Assembly (NCBI RefSeq): GCF_051860665.1
Contig: NZ_JBHYDM010000007.1
Span: forward strand, 124,001 to 188,000
Direction: 5' to 3'
Length of the DNA: 64,000 bases
Source of the DNA: Falsiroseomonas sp051860665
GTDB lineage: Bacteria; Pseudomonadota; Alphaproteobacteria; Acetobacterales; Acetobacteraceae
The position numbers were made by a program, and so were the translations under genes. Numbering within the stretch: the stretch's first letter is position 1; the number at the start of each line of letters is the position of its first letter. Of this stretch, positions 42,294 through 49,873 are shown piece after piece. Under the pieces are notes generated by a model. It was not told the DNA's origin and did no database searches. It saw nothing but the letters and a program-made list of their open reading frames with translations.

Positions 42294-43582
42294 GTCCCTT
42301 CACGCTGTCGATCCTCGCGCTGCTCGGCCTGTCCGTGATGGGCCTGCCGCTCGGCCTCGCCATGATCGTCGCCAGCATCATCTATCTCGGCGCCACCGGG
42401 CAGGACATGTCGATCGCGGCGGAGCAGGTGCTGAACGGGCTGAACGGCAGCTATGTGCTGCTGGCCGTGCCGCTGTTCATCTTCTCCGCCGGCTTGATGA
42501 ATGCGGGCAGCCTGACGGACCGGCTGCTGCGCTTCTGCAACCTGCTGGTCGGCCGGCTGCGTGGCGGGCTCGGCCATGTGAACATCGTGCAGAGCGTGAT
42601 CTTCGCCGGCATGTCCGGCTCCGCCATCGCCGATGCCGCCGGCAGCGGCAAGGTGCAGATCGACATGATGGCCAGCGGCGGCGCCTATCCGCGCAGCTAT
42701 GCCGCGGCGCTGACGGCGGTGACGGCGGTGATCGGGCCGATCATCCCGCCCTCCATCCCCATGGTGCTCTATGCGCTCGTGGCCGATGCCTCGATCGGCT
42801 ACCTTTTCCTGGCCGGCGTGATCCCGGGCCTGCTGATGGCGCTGGCGCAGATGGGCATCAATACCTGGATGGCGCATCGGCACGACTTCCCGATCGCGGA
42901 GCGCGTGCCGCTGCGCGAGGTGCCGCGCCTGACGCTGGAGGCCTTCCCGGCGCTGCTGATGCCGGTGATCCTGCTGGGCGGCATCTATGGCGGCGTGATG
43001 ACGCCGACCGAGGCCGCCGCCGTCGCGGCCGCCTATGCCTATCTCATCGCCGCGCTGTTCTACCGCAGCCTGACGCTGCGCCAGACCTATGCCGCCGTGG
43101 TGGACAGCGCGCGCGCCACCGCCGCCATCGGCATGCTGATCGCCGGCGCGCTCGCCTTCAACTACGTCATCACCAGCGAGAACGTGCCGAACATGGTGCG
43201 CGACCTGCTGGCGGGGTGGAATCTCTCGCGCCTCGAATTCCTGCTGGTGGTGAACCTGGTCCTGCTGGTGCTGGGCTGCCTGATGGAAGGCAGCACCATC
43301 CTGCTGGTGGTGGTGCCGGTGCTGGTGCCGACGGCGCAGGCGCTGGGCGTGGACATGGTGCATTTCGGCATCGTCGTCGTGGTGAACATCATGATCGGCC
43401 TGGTCACGCCGCCCTACGGCCTGCTGCTGTTCATCGTGGCCAAGCTGTCGGGCGCGCCGATTTCCGCCGTCGTGCGCCATACGCTGCCCTTCCTGCTCGC
43501 CATGATCGGCGCGCTGATGCTGCTGACCTTCGTGCCGGAGATCGTGCTCTGGCTGCCCCGCCGCTTCGGCTACCAGGGCTGA
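42290..43582 (+). CDS. TRAP transporter large permease DctM
   Basis: 430 residues from GTG 42290. The many hydrophobic segments of the ion-transporter superfamily are present, with the family motifs VPLFIFSAGLMNAG, GMSGSAIADAAGSGKVQIDMM, IIPPSIPMVLYAL and GGVMTPTEAAAVAAAYA. It forms the sodium-driven transport channel with DctQ. aroQ follows after 26 bases. Confidence 0.94.
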   Translation: MSPFTLSILALLGLSVMGLPLGLAMIVASIIYLGATGQDMSIAAEQVLNGLNGSYVLLAVPLFIFSAGLMNAGSLTDRLLRFCNLLVGRLRGGLGHVNIVQSVIFAGMSGSAIADAAGSGKVQIDMMASGGAYPRSYAAALTAVTAVIGPIIPPSIPMVLYALVADASIGYLFLAGVIPGLLMALAQMGINTWMAHRHDFPIAERVPLREVPRLTLEAFPALLMPVILLGGIYGGVMTPTEAAAVAAAYAYLIAALFYRSLTLRQTYAAVVDSARATAAIGMLIAGALAFNYVITSENVPNMVRDLLAGWNLSRLEFLLVVNLVLLVLGCLMEGSTILLVVVPVLVPTAQALGVDMVHFGIVVVVNIMIGLVTPPYGLLLFIVAKLSGAPISAVVRHTLPFLLAMIGALMLLTFVPEIVLWLPRRFGYQG

Positions 43583-43608
43583 CCGCCCTGCCAGGAGGAA
43601 CGAAAGCC

Positions 43609-44049
43609 TTGCCCCGGACCATCCATGTGCTGAACGGCCCCAATCTCAACCGCCTGGGCAAGCGGGAGCCGGAGATCTATGGCCGCACCACCCTGGCCGA
43701 GGTGGAGGCGCTGTGCCGCGCCGCGGCCGGGTCGGACAGCCTGGTCTTCCGCCAGACCAATTACGAAGGCCAGCTGGTGGACTGGATCCATGAGGCGACG
43801 GATGCGGAGGCCGCCGGCATCGTCATCAACCCGGCGGGCCTGACCTTCACCTCCATCCCCGTGCTCGATGCGCTGAAGATGTTCAAGGGCCCGATCATCG
43901 AGCTGCATATCTCGAACATCCATCGGCGGGAGGCGATCTATCACCGCAGCCTGGTCTCCACCGTGGCCACGGCGGTGATCGCGGGCCTGGGCGCCGCGGG
44001 CTATGCCACGGCGGTGCAGGCGCTGCGGGAGCTGCTGGAGGCGGCGTAA
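43609..44049 (+). CDS. aroQ: Type II 3-dehydroquinate dehydratase
   Basis: 146 residues from TTG 43609, which has caggagga upstream. Motifs are complete: LNGPNLNRLGKREPEIYG with catalytic Arg and Tyr, RQTNYEGQLVDWIHEA, VINPAGLTFTSIPVLDAL and ELHISNIHRREAIYHRS with the catalytic His. It interconverts 3-dehydroquinate and 3-dehydroshikimate. Its place at the end of a TRAP operon and near the QsuB/QsuD-type genes points to quinate use rather than biosynthesis. Confidence 0.94.
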   Translation: MPRTIHVLNGPNLNRLGKREPEIYGRTTLAEVEALCRAAAGSDSLVFRQTNYEGQLVDWIHEATDAEAAGIVINPAGLTFTSIPVLDALKMFKGPIIELHISNIHRREAIYHRSLVSTVATAVIAGLGAAGYATAVQALRELLEAA

Positions 44050-44115
44050 CCCCGCCGCGGCAGGCGGCGAAGCCACGCATGCCGGGCGCCCCGCCCGGGC
44101 CGTGGAGGCGCAGCA

Positions 44116-44340
44116 ATGCCGATCTGGATCGCGGAGGCCGTGGTCGCGGCCGCCCAGGGTTACGCGCTGGCCGGCCTGGCCGTGGCCGTCGTCTTCCTCG
44201 TCTTCGGCATCGAGCGGGTGGATCCCGCTTCGCGCGGCGCCTATGGCATGCGCCCGCTGCTGCTGCCGGGCCTGGCCCTGCTGTGGCCCTGGGTGCTGTG
44301 GCGCTGGGCGGCGCTGGCCGCCCGCCCCGGCGGGGGCTGA
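44116..44340 (+). CDS. Small two-helix membrane protein, first gene of the Rieske-fusion operon
   Basis: 74 residues with two membrane helices (YALAGLAVAVVFLVFGI and LLLPGLALLWPWVLWRWAAL) joined by ERVDPASRGAYGMRP. I recognise no named family. Spacing (4 bases to the next gene) and the run of overlaps that follows show it belongs to the operon of the ferric-reductase/Rieske fusion. It may be an accessory subunit of that membrane protein. Confidence 0.75.
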   Translation: MPIWIAEAVVAAAQGYALAGLAVAVVFLVFGIERVDPASRGAYGMRPLLLPGLALLWPWVLWRWAALAARPGGG

Positions 44341-44344
44341 GCGG

Positions 44345-44497
44345 ATGCGGTTGCGGCACCGGCGCGCCCATCTGGCGGCCTGGATCCTCCTCGCGCTGCT
44401 GCTGCCGCTGCTGCTGCTGGCGGCCGCCTTCGCGCTGCGCAACGGGCCGGGGGTGGAGGCGCCAACTCGCCTGGTCCCGCCGGGCGCGGCCGCATGA
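44345..44497 (+). CDS. Tiny single-helix membrane protein
   Basis: 50 residues: a basic N-terminus (MRLRHRRAH), one hydrophobic helix (LAAWILLALLLPLLLLAAAFAL) and a short periplasmic-type tail. Orientation by the positive-inside rule puts the N-terminus in the cytoplasm. The stop overlaps the fusion gene's ATG as ATGA, evidence that it is translated. No family recognised. Confidence 0.7.
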   Translation: MRLRHRRAHLAAWILLALLLPLLLLAAAFALRNGPGVEAPTRLVPPGAAA

Positions 44498-46305
44498 GCG
44501 CGCGCCACCGCCCCGTCTCCTGGACGCCGGCCAAGCGGCTCTATGACGCGGCGCTGCTGCTCGGCGTGCTCGGCTATCTGATCGCCTTCCTGCATCTCGC
44601 GCCGCGGCTTTCCGGCCAGGAGATGGATGGGCAGAGCCTGGCGATGCGCGCCTATGGCAGCTGCGCCTTCCTGCTGCTCTCGGCGGCGCTGGCGATCGGG
44701 CCGCTGGCGCGGCTGGCGCCGGCCGCGCTGCCGCTGCTCTACAACCGCCGCCACCTCGGCGTGCTGACCTTCCTGGTGGCGCTGGCGCATGCGCTGGAGG
44801 TGCTGGGCTGGTACTTCGCCTATAGCCCCCTGCCGCCGCTGGTGGCCCTGCTGTCCAGCGAGCCGGCGCCCGGGCTGGCATGGGGCCTGCCCTTCCTGCC
44901 GCCCGGCATCCTGGCGCTGCTGATCCTCTTCGCCCTGGCCGCCACCAGCCACGACTTCTTCCTGTCCTACCTGACGCCCGCCGCCTGGAAGGCGCTGCAC
45001 ATGGCGATCTACCCCGCCTATGCGCTGGCCACGGCGCATATCGCCTTCGGTGCGCTGCAGGATGCCGCAAACCCGGCACTGGCCGCCCTGCTGCTGGCCT
45101 GCACGGCGCTGGTGGCCGGCCTGCACCTGGCGGCGGCGCTGCAGCAGCGGGCGGCCGACCGGGCGCGGCGCGCCCGCGGCGCGGCGCCCTGGCTGCGCCT
45201 CGGCCGCGCCGATGCGGTGCCGGAGGGGGCTGCGCTGGTGGTGCATCCGCCGGAAGGGGAGGCGGTGGCGATCTTCCGCCACCAGGGCCGGCTGTCCGCC
45301 GTGACCAATCTCTGCGCGCATCAGAACGGACCGCTGGGCGAGGGGCGGATCGTCGATGGCTGCATCACCTGCCCCTGGCACGGCTTCCAGTACCGGCCGG
45401 AGGATGGCTGCGCGCCGCCGCCCTATACCGAGAAGCTGGCCACCTACCGCCTGGCGCTGGATGGCCCGACGCTGCTGCTCGACCCGCGGCCGAACCCGCC
45501 GGGGACGCGGGTGGAGCCGCTGGCCCTGCCGGGGCCGGTGGCGCCCGCGGCCGAGGCCGGCGGCTTCTTCATCGGCTGGTCAGCTACCCTGCCGCCCGCG
45601 CTGCGCCGCCTGGTGGGCCGCGCGCTGGCCGCGACCCTGCTCGGCCTGCCCGGACTCGGCCTGCTGCTGGGGCTGGCGGCGGGCGATCCGGCGGGCGCGG
45701 CCTTCGCCACCGTGCCGGGCAGCCCGCCCCGGCCGGACCTGCCGGAACCCGCCACGCTGCGGGGCCTGGTGATCGACGGCCCCTATCCGCTGCTGCACCT
45801 GCCCGCCAGCGGGCCGGACGGCCGCGGCCGGACGCTGCTGCTGGCGGGGGAGGGCAAGCTCGGCGCGCCGGAGGAGATCCGCGCCCTGCATGGCCGGCTG
45901 GTGGCGGCGGAGGGGGCCATCCTGCGCCGCGGCGATATCGAGATGCTGGTGCTGGCCGCGCCGCCGGTCCCGTTGGCGGAGAGCGCGCCGCTGCCAGCGG
46001 CCGAGCCGCTCGGCCGCTGGCGCATCCAGGGCGAGATCTGCGACGGCAAATGCGCCGCCGGCGGCATGCGCCCCGGCACCGGCATCGGGCATCGCGCCTG
46101 CGCCACGCTCTGCCTGGACGGCGCCCTGCCGGCGGTCTTCGTGGCGACGCGGCCGGTGGCGGGCCATGCCTTCCTGCTGCTGGGCGATGCGGCGGGCGGC
46201 CCGGCCCTGCCGGCCTTCCGCGACCTGATCGGCCACCGCGTGACGCTGGAAGGGGAGGTGACCCGGCTGGGCGAGCTGCTGGTCTTCCGGGCGGAGCGGC
46301 CATGA
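44494..46305 (+). CDS. Ferric-reductase-like membrane domain fused to Rieske [2Fe-2S] domain
   Basis: 603 residues in three parts. Residues 15-215: six membrane helices of the ferric-reductase/MsrQ kind with several His suited to bind haem (NRRHLGVLTFLVALAHALE, HMAIYPAYALATAHIAF). Residues about 225-330: a Rieske domain with C274-x-H276 and C293-x2-H296. After another hydrophobic segment (about 370-400) comes a C-terminal domain with CDGKC and HRACATLC. Electrons could thus run between membrane haem and a 2Fe-2S centre. Partners and substrate are unknown. It overlaps both neighbours (ATGA each side). Confidence 0.88.
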   Translation: MSARHRPVSWTPAKRLYDAALLLGVLGYLIAFLHLAPRLSGQEMDGQSLAMRAYGSCAFLLLSAALAIGPLARLAPAALPLLYNRRHLGVLTFLVALAHALEVLGWYFAYSPLPPLVALLSSEPAPGLAWGLPFLPPGILALLILFALAATSHDFFLSYLTPAAWKALHMAIYPAYALATAHIAFGALQDAANPALAALLLACTALVAGLHLAAALQQRAADRARRARGAAPWLRLGRADAVPEGAALVVHPPEGEAVAIFRHQGRLSAVTNLCAHQNGPLGEGRIVDGCITCPWHGFQYRPEDGCAPPPYTEKLATYRLALDGPTLLLDPRPNPPGTRVEPLALPGPVAPAAEAGGFFIGWSATLPPALRRLVGRALAATLLGLPGLGLLLGLAAGDPAGAAFATVPGSPPRPDLPEPATLRGLVIDGPYPLLHLPASGPDGRGRTLLLAGEGKLGAPEEIRALHGRLVAAEGAILRRGDIEMLVLAAPPVPLAESAPLPAAEPLGRWRIQGEICDGKCAAGGMRPGTGIGHRACATLCLDGALPAVFVATRPVAGHAFLLLGDAAGGPALPAFRDLIGHRVTLEGEVTRLGELLVFRAERP

Positions 46306-46505
46306 GGGCCGCTTCCATCACCCTGGCCCTGCTCGCGCTCTGCTGGCCCGCCTGGCTGGCAACCGGCTGGCTGGCCGATCGCCTGGCGCCGGAGGGCACG
46401 GCCCTGCTGCTGCGGGCGGCGCCGATGCTGCTTCTGCTCGACCGGGTCGGCGGCCTGGTCGAGCGCCTGGAGGACCGCCGGCAGGGAGGCGAAGGGCATG
46501 GCTGA
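46302..46505 (+). CDS. Small membrane protein after the Rieske fusion
   Basis: 67 residues with one or two hydrophobic segments (SITLALLALCWPAWLATGWLA and LLLRAAPMLLLLDRVGGLV) and a charged C-terminus. It overlaps the fusion gene (ATGA) and the following SDR by 8 bases. No family recognised; the coupling argues that it is part of the same complex or pathway. Confidence 0.7.
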   Translation: MRAASITLALLALCWPAWLATGWLADRLAPEGTALLLRAAPMLLLLDRVGGLVERLEDRRQGGEGHG

Positions 46506-47208
46506 GATGGAGGGACCCGTCCTGGTGACGGGGGCGGCCGGCAATCTGGGCCGCGCCGTGGCGGCGGCGCTGGCCGCGCGCGGGGCCACGGTGGTGGGGC
46601 TGGACCGCGTTTCGGCACCGCTGGAGGCGATGCTGGCCGCGCTGCCCGGTGCCGGCCGGCACATGGCCCTGTCCGACCTGGACCTGGCGGATCCGGCGGC
46701 CTGCGCCCGCGCCGTGGCGGCGGTGCTGGCGCGCTTCGGCCGGCTGGAAGGCGTGGTGCAGACCGTGGGCGGCTTCGCCATGGCGCCGATCGCGGAGGAT
46801 GCGCCGCCGCTGTTCGAGGCGATGTTCCGCCTGAACCTGCTGACCACCGCCAATCTCTTCGGCGCCGCCGTCGCGGCGATGCGCCCGGCCGGGCGCGGCA
46901 GCCTGGTGGCGATCGGCGCCTTCGCCGCGCTGCGCGCGCCGGCCGGAATGGCGGCCTATGCGGCCTCCAAGGCCGGGGTGCTGCGGCTGGTCGAGGCCTA
47001 TGCGGAGGAGCTGAAGCCCGCCGGGCTGCGCGTCAATGCGCTGCTGCCGGGCACGCTGGACACGCCACAGAATCGCGCCGCCATGCCGGAGGCCGATCCC
47101 GCCGGCTGGGTCGCGCCGGCGCAGGTGGCGGAGGCGGCCTGCTTCCTGCTGTCCCGGGCGGCCTCCGGCATCACGGGCGCGCTGTTGCCGGTGACGGGGC
47201 GCGGCTGA
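46498..47208 (+). CDS. Short-chain dehydrogenase/reductase
   Basis: 236 residues, Rossmann fold with cofactor loop VTGAAGNLGRAVAAAL and the YAASK active-site pair. The usual Ser about 13 residues before the Tyr is Ala (VAIGAFAALRAP), as in some dihydropteridine-reductase-like members. It is the last gene of the five-gene operon beginning at 44116 and converges on the LysR gene. Substrate unknown. Confidence 0.87.
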   Translation: MAEMEGPVLVTGAAGNLGRAVAAALAARGATVVGLDRVSAPLEAMLAALPGAGRHMALSDLDLADPAACARAVAAVLARFGRLEGVVQTVGGFAMAPIAEDAPPLFEAMFRLNLLTTANLFGAAVAAMRPAGRGSLVAIGAFAALRAPAGMAAYAASKAGVLRLVEAYAEELKPAGLRVNALLPGTLDTPQNRAAMPEADPAGWVAPAQVAEAACFLLSRAASGITGALLPVTGRG

Positions 47209-47232
47209 ACCGGCGGATGCGTGCCGCGCGGC

Positions 47233-48147
47233 TCAGCCGCGCCCGCTGAGCCGGGCATCCGCCTCGAATTCCTCCGCCAGGAAGTCGATCATCGCGCGCA
47301 CCTTCGGCGCCAGGAAGCGGCGGGTGGGGAAGACCGCGTGGATCGGCAGCGGCGGCGCCTCCCAGTCCCGCAGCAGCAGGGCGAGCCGGCCGGTCTCGAA
47401 CTCGCCATCCACGAAATGCCAGACCGGCACCATGCCGATGCCGAGGCCCTGCAGCGTCGCCGTGCGCACCGCCTCCGTGCTGTCGACGCGCAGCCGGCCG
47501 CCGACCGGCACCGAGATGTGCCCCTCCGGCCCTTGGAAGGGCCAGGATGCCCCGGTGGCGAGGCCGGCATAGACGATGCAGGCGTGCCGGCGCAGATCCT
47601 CCGGCACCGCCGGCGTGCCATGCCGCGCCAGATAGCCGGGCGTCGCGGCGACGACGCGGCGCGACAGGCCGATGCGCCGGGCGACCAGCCCCGGATCCTC
47701 CAGCACGCCGACGCGCAGCGCCAGGTCGATGCCCTGCTCCACCAGGTCGATGAAGCCGTCGCCCAGCACCAGGTCCAGGTTGAGGTCGGGATGGCGCTCC
47801 AGGAATCGCGGCAGGCGCGGCAGGATATGCAGCCGGCCCATGACGGTGGAGGCCGCGAGCCGCAGCGTGCCGGTCGGGCGGCCCTTGCGCCGGCCGACGG
47901 AGGTCTCGGCCTCCGCCACCGCCTCCAGCGCCCGGCGCGCGGTCTCGTAGAAGGCGCGGCCATCCTCGGTCAGCGTCAGGCGCCGCGTGGTGCGCTGGAT
48001 CAGCAGGCAGCCGAGATGCGCCTCCAGCGCCGCCACCTGGCGGGAGATGGTGGGCTGGGTGGTCCCGGCCTGCCGCGCCACGGCGCTGAAGGACCCGGCT
48101 TCCACCACGCGGACGAAGCTGCGGAACAGGGGGAGCGGGTCGCTCAT
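47233..48147 (-). CDS. LysR-family regulator
   Basis: 304 residues. The HTH is FVRVVEAGSFSAVARQAGTTQPTISRQVAALEAHLG (about 10-45), followed by a linker and the substrate-binding-like domain. It belongs to the PecT/DsdC-like group with a C-terminal VPVWHFVDGEFETGRL segment. It diverges from the 6-oxocamphor-hydrolase-like gene with a LysR-type site in between, so it should control that operon. Confidence 0.92.
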   Translation of the reverse strand: MSDPLPLFRSFVRVVEAGSFSAVARQAGTTQPTISRQVAALEAHLGCLLIQRTTRRLTLTEDGRAFYETARRALEAVAEAETSVGRRKGRPTGTLRLAASTVMGRLHILPRLPRFLERHPDLNLDLVLGDGFIDLVEQGIDLALRVGVLEDPGLVARRIGLSRRVVAATPGYLARHGTPAVPEDLRRHACIVYAGLATGASWPFQGPEGHISVPVGGRLRVDSTEAVRTATLQGLGIGMVPVWHFVDGEFETGRLALLLRDWEAPPLPIHAVFPTRRFLAPKVRAMIDFLAEEFEADARLSGRG

Positions 48148-48149
48148 TC

Positions 48150-48164
48150 ATACAGTCTAGGTAT
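48150..48164. promoter_or_regulatory. LysR-type binding site
   Basis: ATAC (48150-48153) and GTAT (48161-48164) around AGTCTAG give the classic symmetric LysR box. It starts 3 bases before the lysR ATG and about 105 before the divergent hydrolase gene, a usual place for autorepression with divergent activation. Confidence 0.6.
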
Positions 48165-48269
48165 TGATGAGGTGCAGGCAAGCCATGTTCTGCGGAGGGT
48201 GCGAATGGCTGAAGGTCCGCCCATGCAGAAGCCGGCGCCGTCGCCGCGACCTGCGGAGGAGAGACCCCG

Positions 48270-49037
48270 ATGACCGTCCCCGCCTATTTCACCCGCTACC
48301 CCACCATCCGCTTCGACCGCGACGCGGATGGCATCCTGACCATGGCGCTGCACAAGGATGGCGGCCCGCTGACCTTCGGCGCCGTCGACCACGAGACCTT
48401 CGTCGATGCCTTCTACGATGTGGCGCGGGACCGCGCGAACAGCGTGGTGATCCTAACCGGCTCGGGCGGCGACTTCATCCCGGCGATCGACTTCGCCTCC
48501 TTCGGCGATGTCTCCGACCCCGATGTCTGGTCGAAGGTGCATGACGAGGGCACGCAGGTGCTGGAGAACATCGCCAATATCCGCGTGCCGATGATCTTCG
48601 CGCTCGAGGGTCGGGCGCATGTGCATGCCGAATACGGGCTGCTGGCGAACCTGGTGGTGGCCGGCTCCAGCGCCAGCTTCGACGACCTGCCGCATTTCGC
48701 CGGCGGCATCGTGCCGGGTGATGGCGTCTATACCCTCTGGGCGCATCTGCTCGGCCCGGCGCGGGCGCAGGCGATGATGCTCGACCCCAAGCCGCTTTCG
48801 GCGCAGGCCGCGCAGGCGCTGGGCGTGGTGGCGGAGGTGGTGGCGGATGGCGCCGCGCTGTCCCGCGCCAGGGAGATCGCGCGCGGCTGGCTGACCCGGC
48901 CGGCGGTGACCCGGCGCAATACCCGCATCCATTTCATCCAGCCGATCAAGGAGCGGATCGTCCGCGAGGTCGGCTACGGCCTGGCGCTGGAAGGCGCCTC
49001 CGCCGCCGCCCTGGTGAAGAGCTTCCGCGCGGCCTGA
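48270..49037 (+). CDS. Crotonase-superfamily enzyme similar to 6-oxocamphor hydrolase
   Basis: 255 residues. Compared from memory with 6-oxocamphor hydrolase, it shares the RDRANSVVILTGSGGDFIPAIDFASF pattern and the active-site segment DLPHFAGGIVPGDGVYTLWAHLLG, where His and Asp are catalytic there, plus a second His near HVHAEYG. It lacks CoA-binding hallmarks of ordinary hydratases. It may cleave the C-C bond of a cyclic beta-diketone by a retro-Claisen reaction. An SDR follows after 30 bases, which could make the diketone from an alcohol. Confidence 0.82.
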   Translation: MTVPAYFTRYPTIRFDRDADGILTMALHKDGGPLTFGAVDHETFVDAFYDVARDRANSVVILTGSGGDFIPAIDFASFGDVSDPDVWSKVHDEGTQVLENIANIRVPMIFALEGRAHVHAEYGLLANLVVAGSSASFDDLPHFAGGIVPGDGVYTLWAHLLGPARAQAMMLDPKPLSAQAAQALGVVAEVVADGAALSRAREIARGWLTRPAVTRRNTRIHFIQPIKERIVREVGYGLALEGASAAALVKSFRAA

Positions 49038-49067
49038 GCCAGTGCCATCGATCGAGGAACCATCGTC

Positions 49068-49864
49068 ATGAACATCCAGGGCAGGCGTATCGTGATCACT
49101 GGCGGATCCAGCGGCATCGGCCGGGAGATGGCGCGGCAGCTGGCGCTGAAGGGGGCGCTTCTGGTGCTGACCGGGCGGCGCCCGGACGCGCTCGCGGCCG
49201 CCGTCGCCGAGTTGCGCGCGACGACGGGCGCCGTGATCCACGGCATCCCGGGCGACATCGCCGATGCCGCGGTGCGCGATGCGCTGCCGGCCCAGGCGGC
49301 GGCCCTGCTCGGCGGGATCGACGTGCTGGTCAACAATGCCGGCGGCGTGCGCGCCGGGCGGCTGGAGGACACTTTGGAAGCCGAGCTGCGCGCAATGATC
49401 GAGGTGGACCTGATCGCGCCGATCCTGCTGACGCGCGCCGCGCTGCCGGAGCTGCGGCGCAGCGGGGACGCAATGGTGGTGAACATCGCCTCCGGCATCG
49501 CGCAGATGGGCGTGCCCTTCTACGCCGGCTATGCCGCGGCCAAGGCGGGGCTCGCCCGCTTCGGCGAAGCCATGCGGCGCGAGCTGAAGGGGGAGGGCGT
49601 GCATGTCATGACCGTCTATCCCGGCGCCACCGATACGCGGATGATGTCGAGCTCACGCGCCGATGCCAGCATGGGCTTCGCCCTGCAGCCGGTCGCGGAG
49701 GTCGTCGGCGCCATCATCGAGGGCATGGAGGCCGAGGCCTTCGAGGTGGTGCGCGGCGCGCGATGCTGGCGCAGAACCGCGACGACCCCGCCGCCGTCGA
49801 TGCCCACTTCCTCGCGCTCAAGCCGCAGCTGGAGGAGGCGGTGCGCGACCATTCGGCGCTGTAG
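49068..49864 (+). CDS. Short-chain dehydrogenase/reductase with C-terminal frameshift
   Basis: The intact part (about 231 residues) has ITGGSSGIGREMA, NNAGGVRAG, the catalytic Ser in VNIASGIAQ and YAAAK. After EVVRGA the frame is lost. A different frame from 49763 reads MLAQNRDDPAAVDAHFLALKP to a stop at 49862-49864, which is the natural family ending. One base appears missing in the G/C run at about 49751-49762. Without correction the frame would run to 50183 antisense through the epimerase gene. Either a sequencing error or a real inactivating or tail-swapping change. Confidence 0.8.
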
Positions 49865-49873
49865 GTCGCGCCT

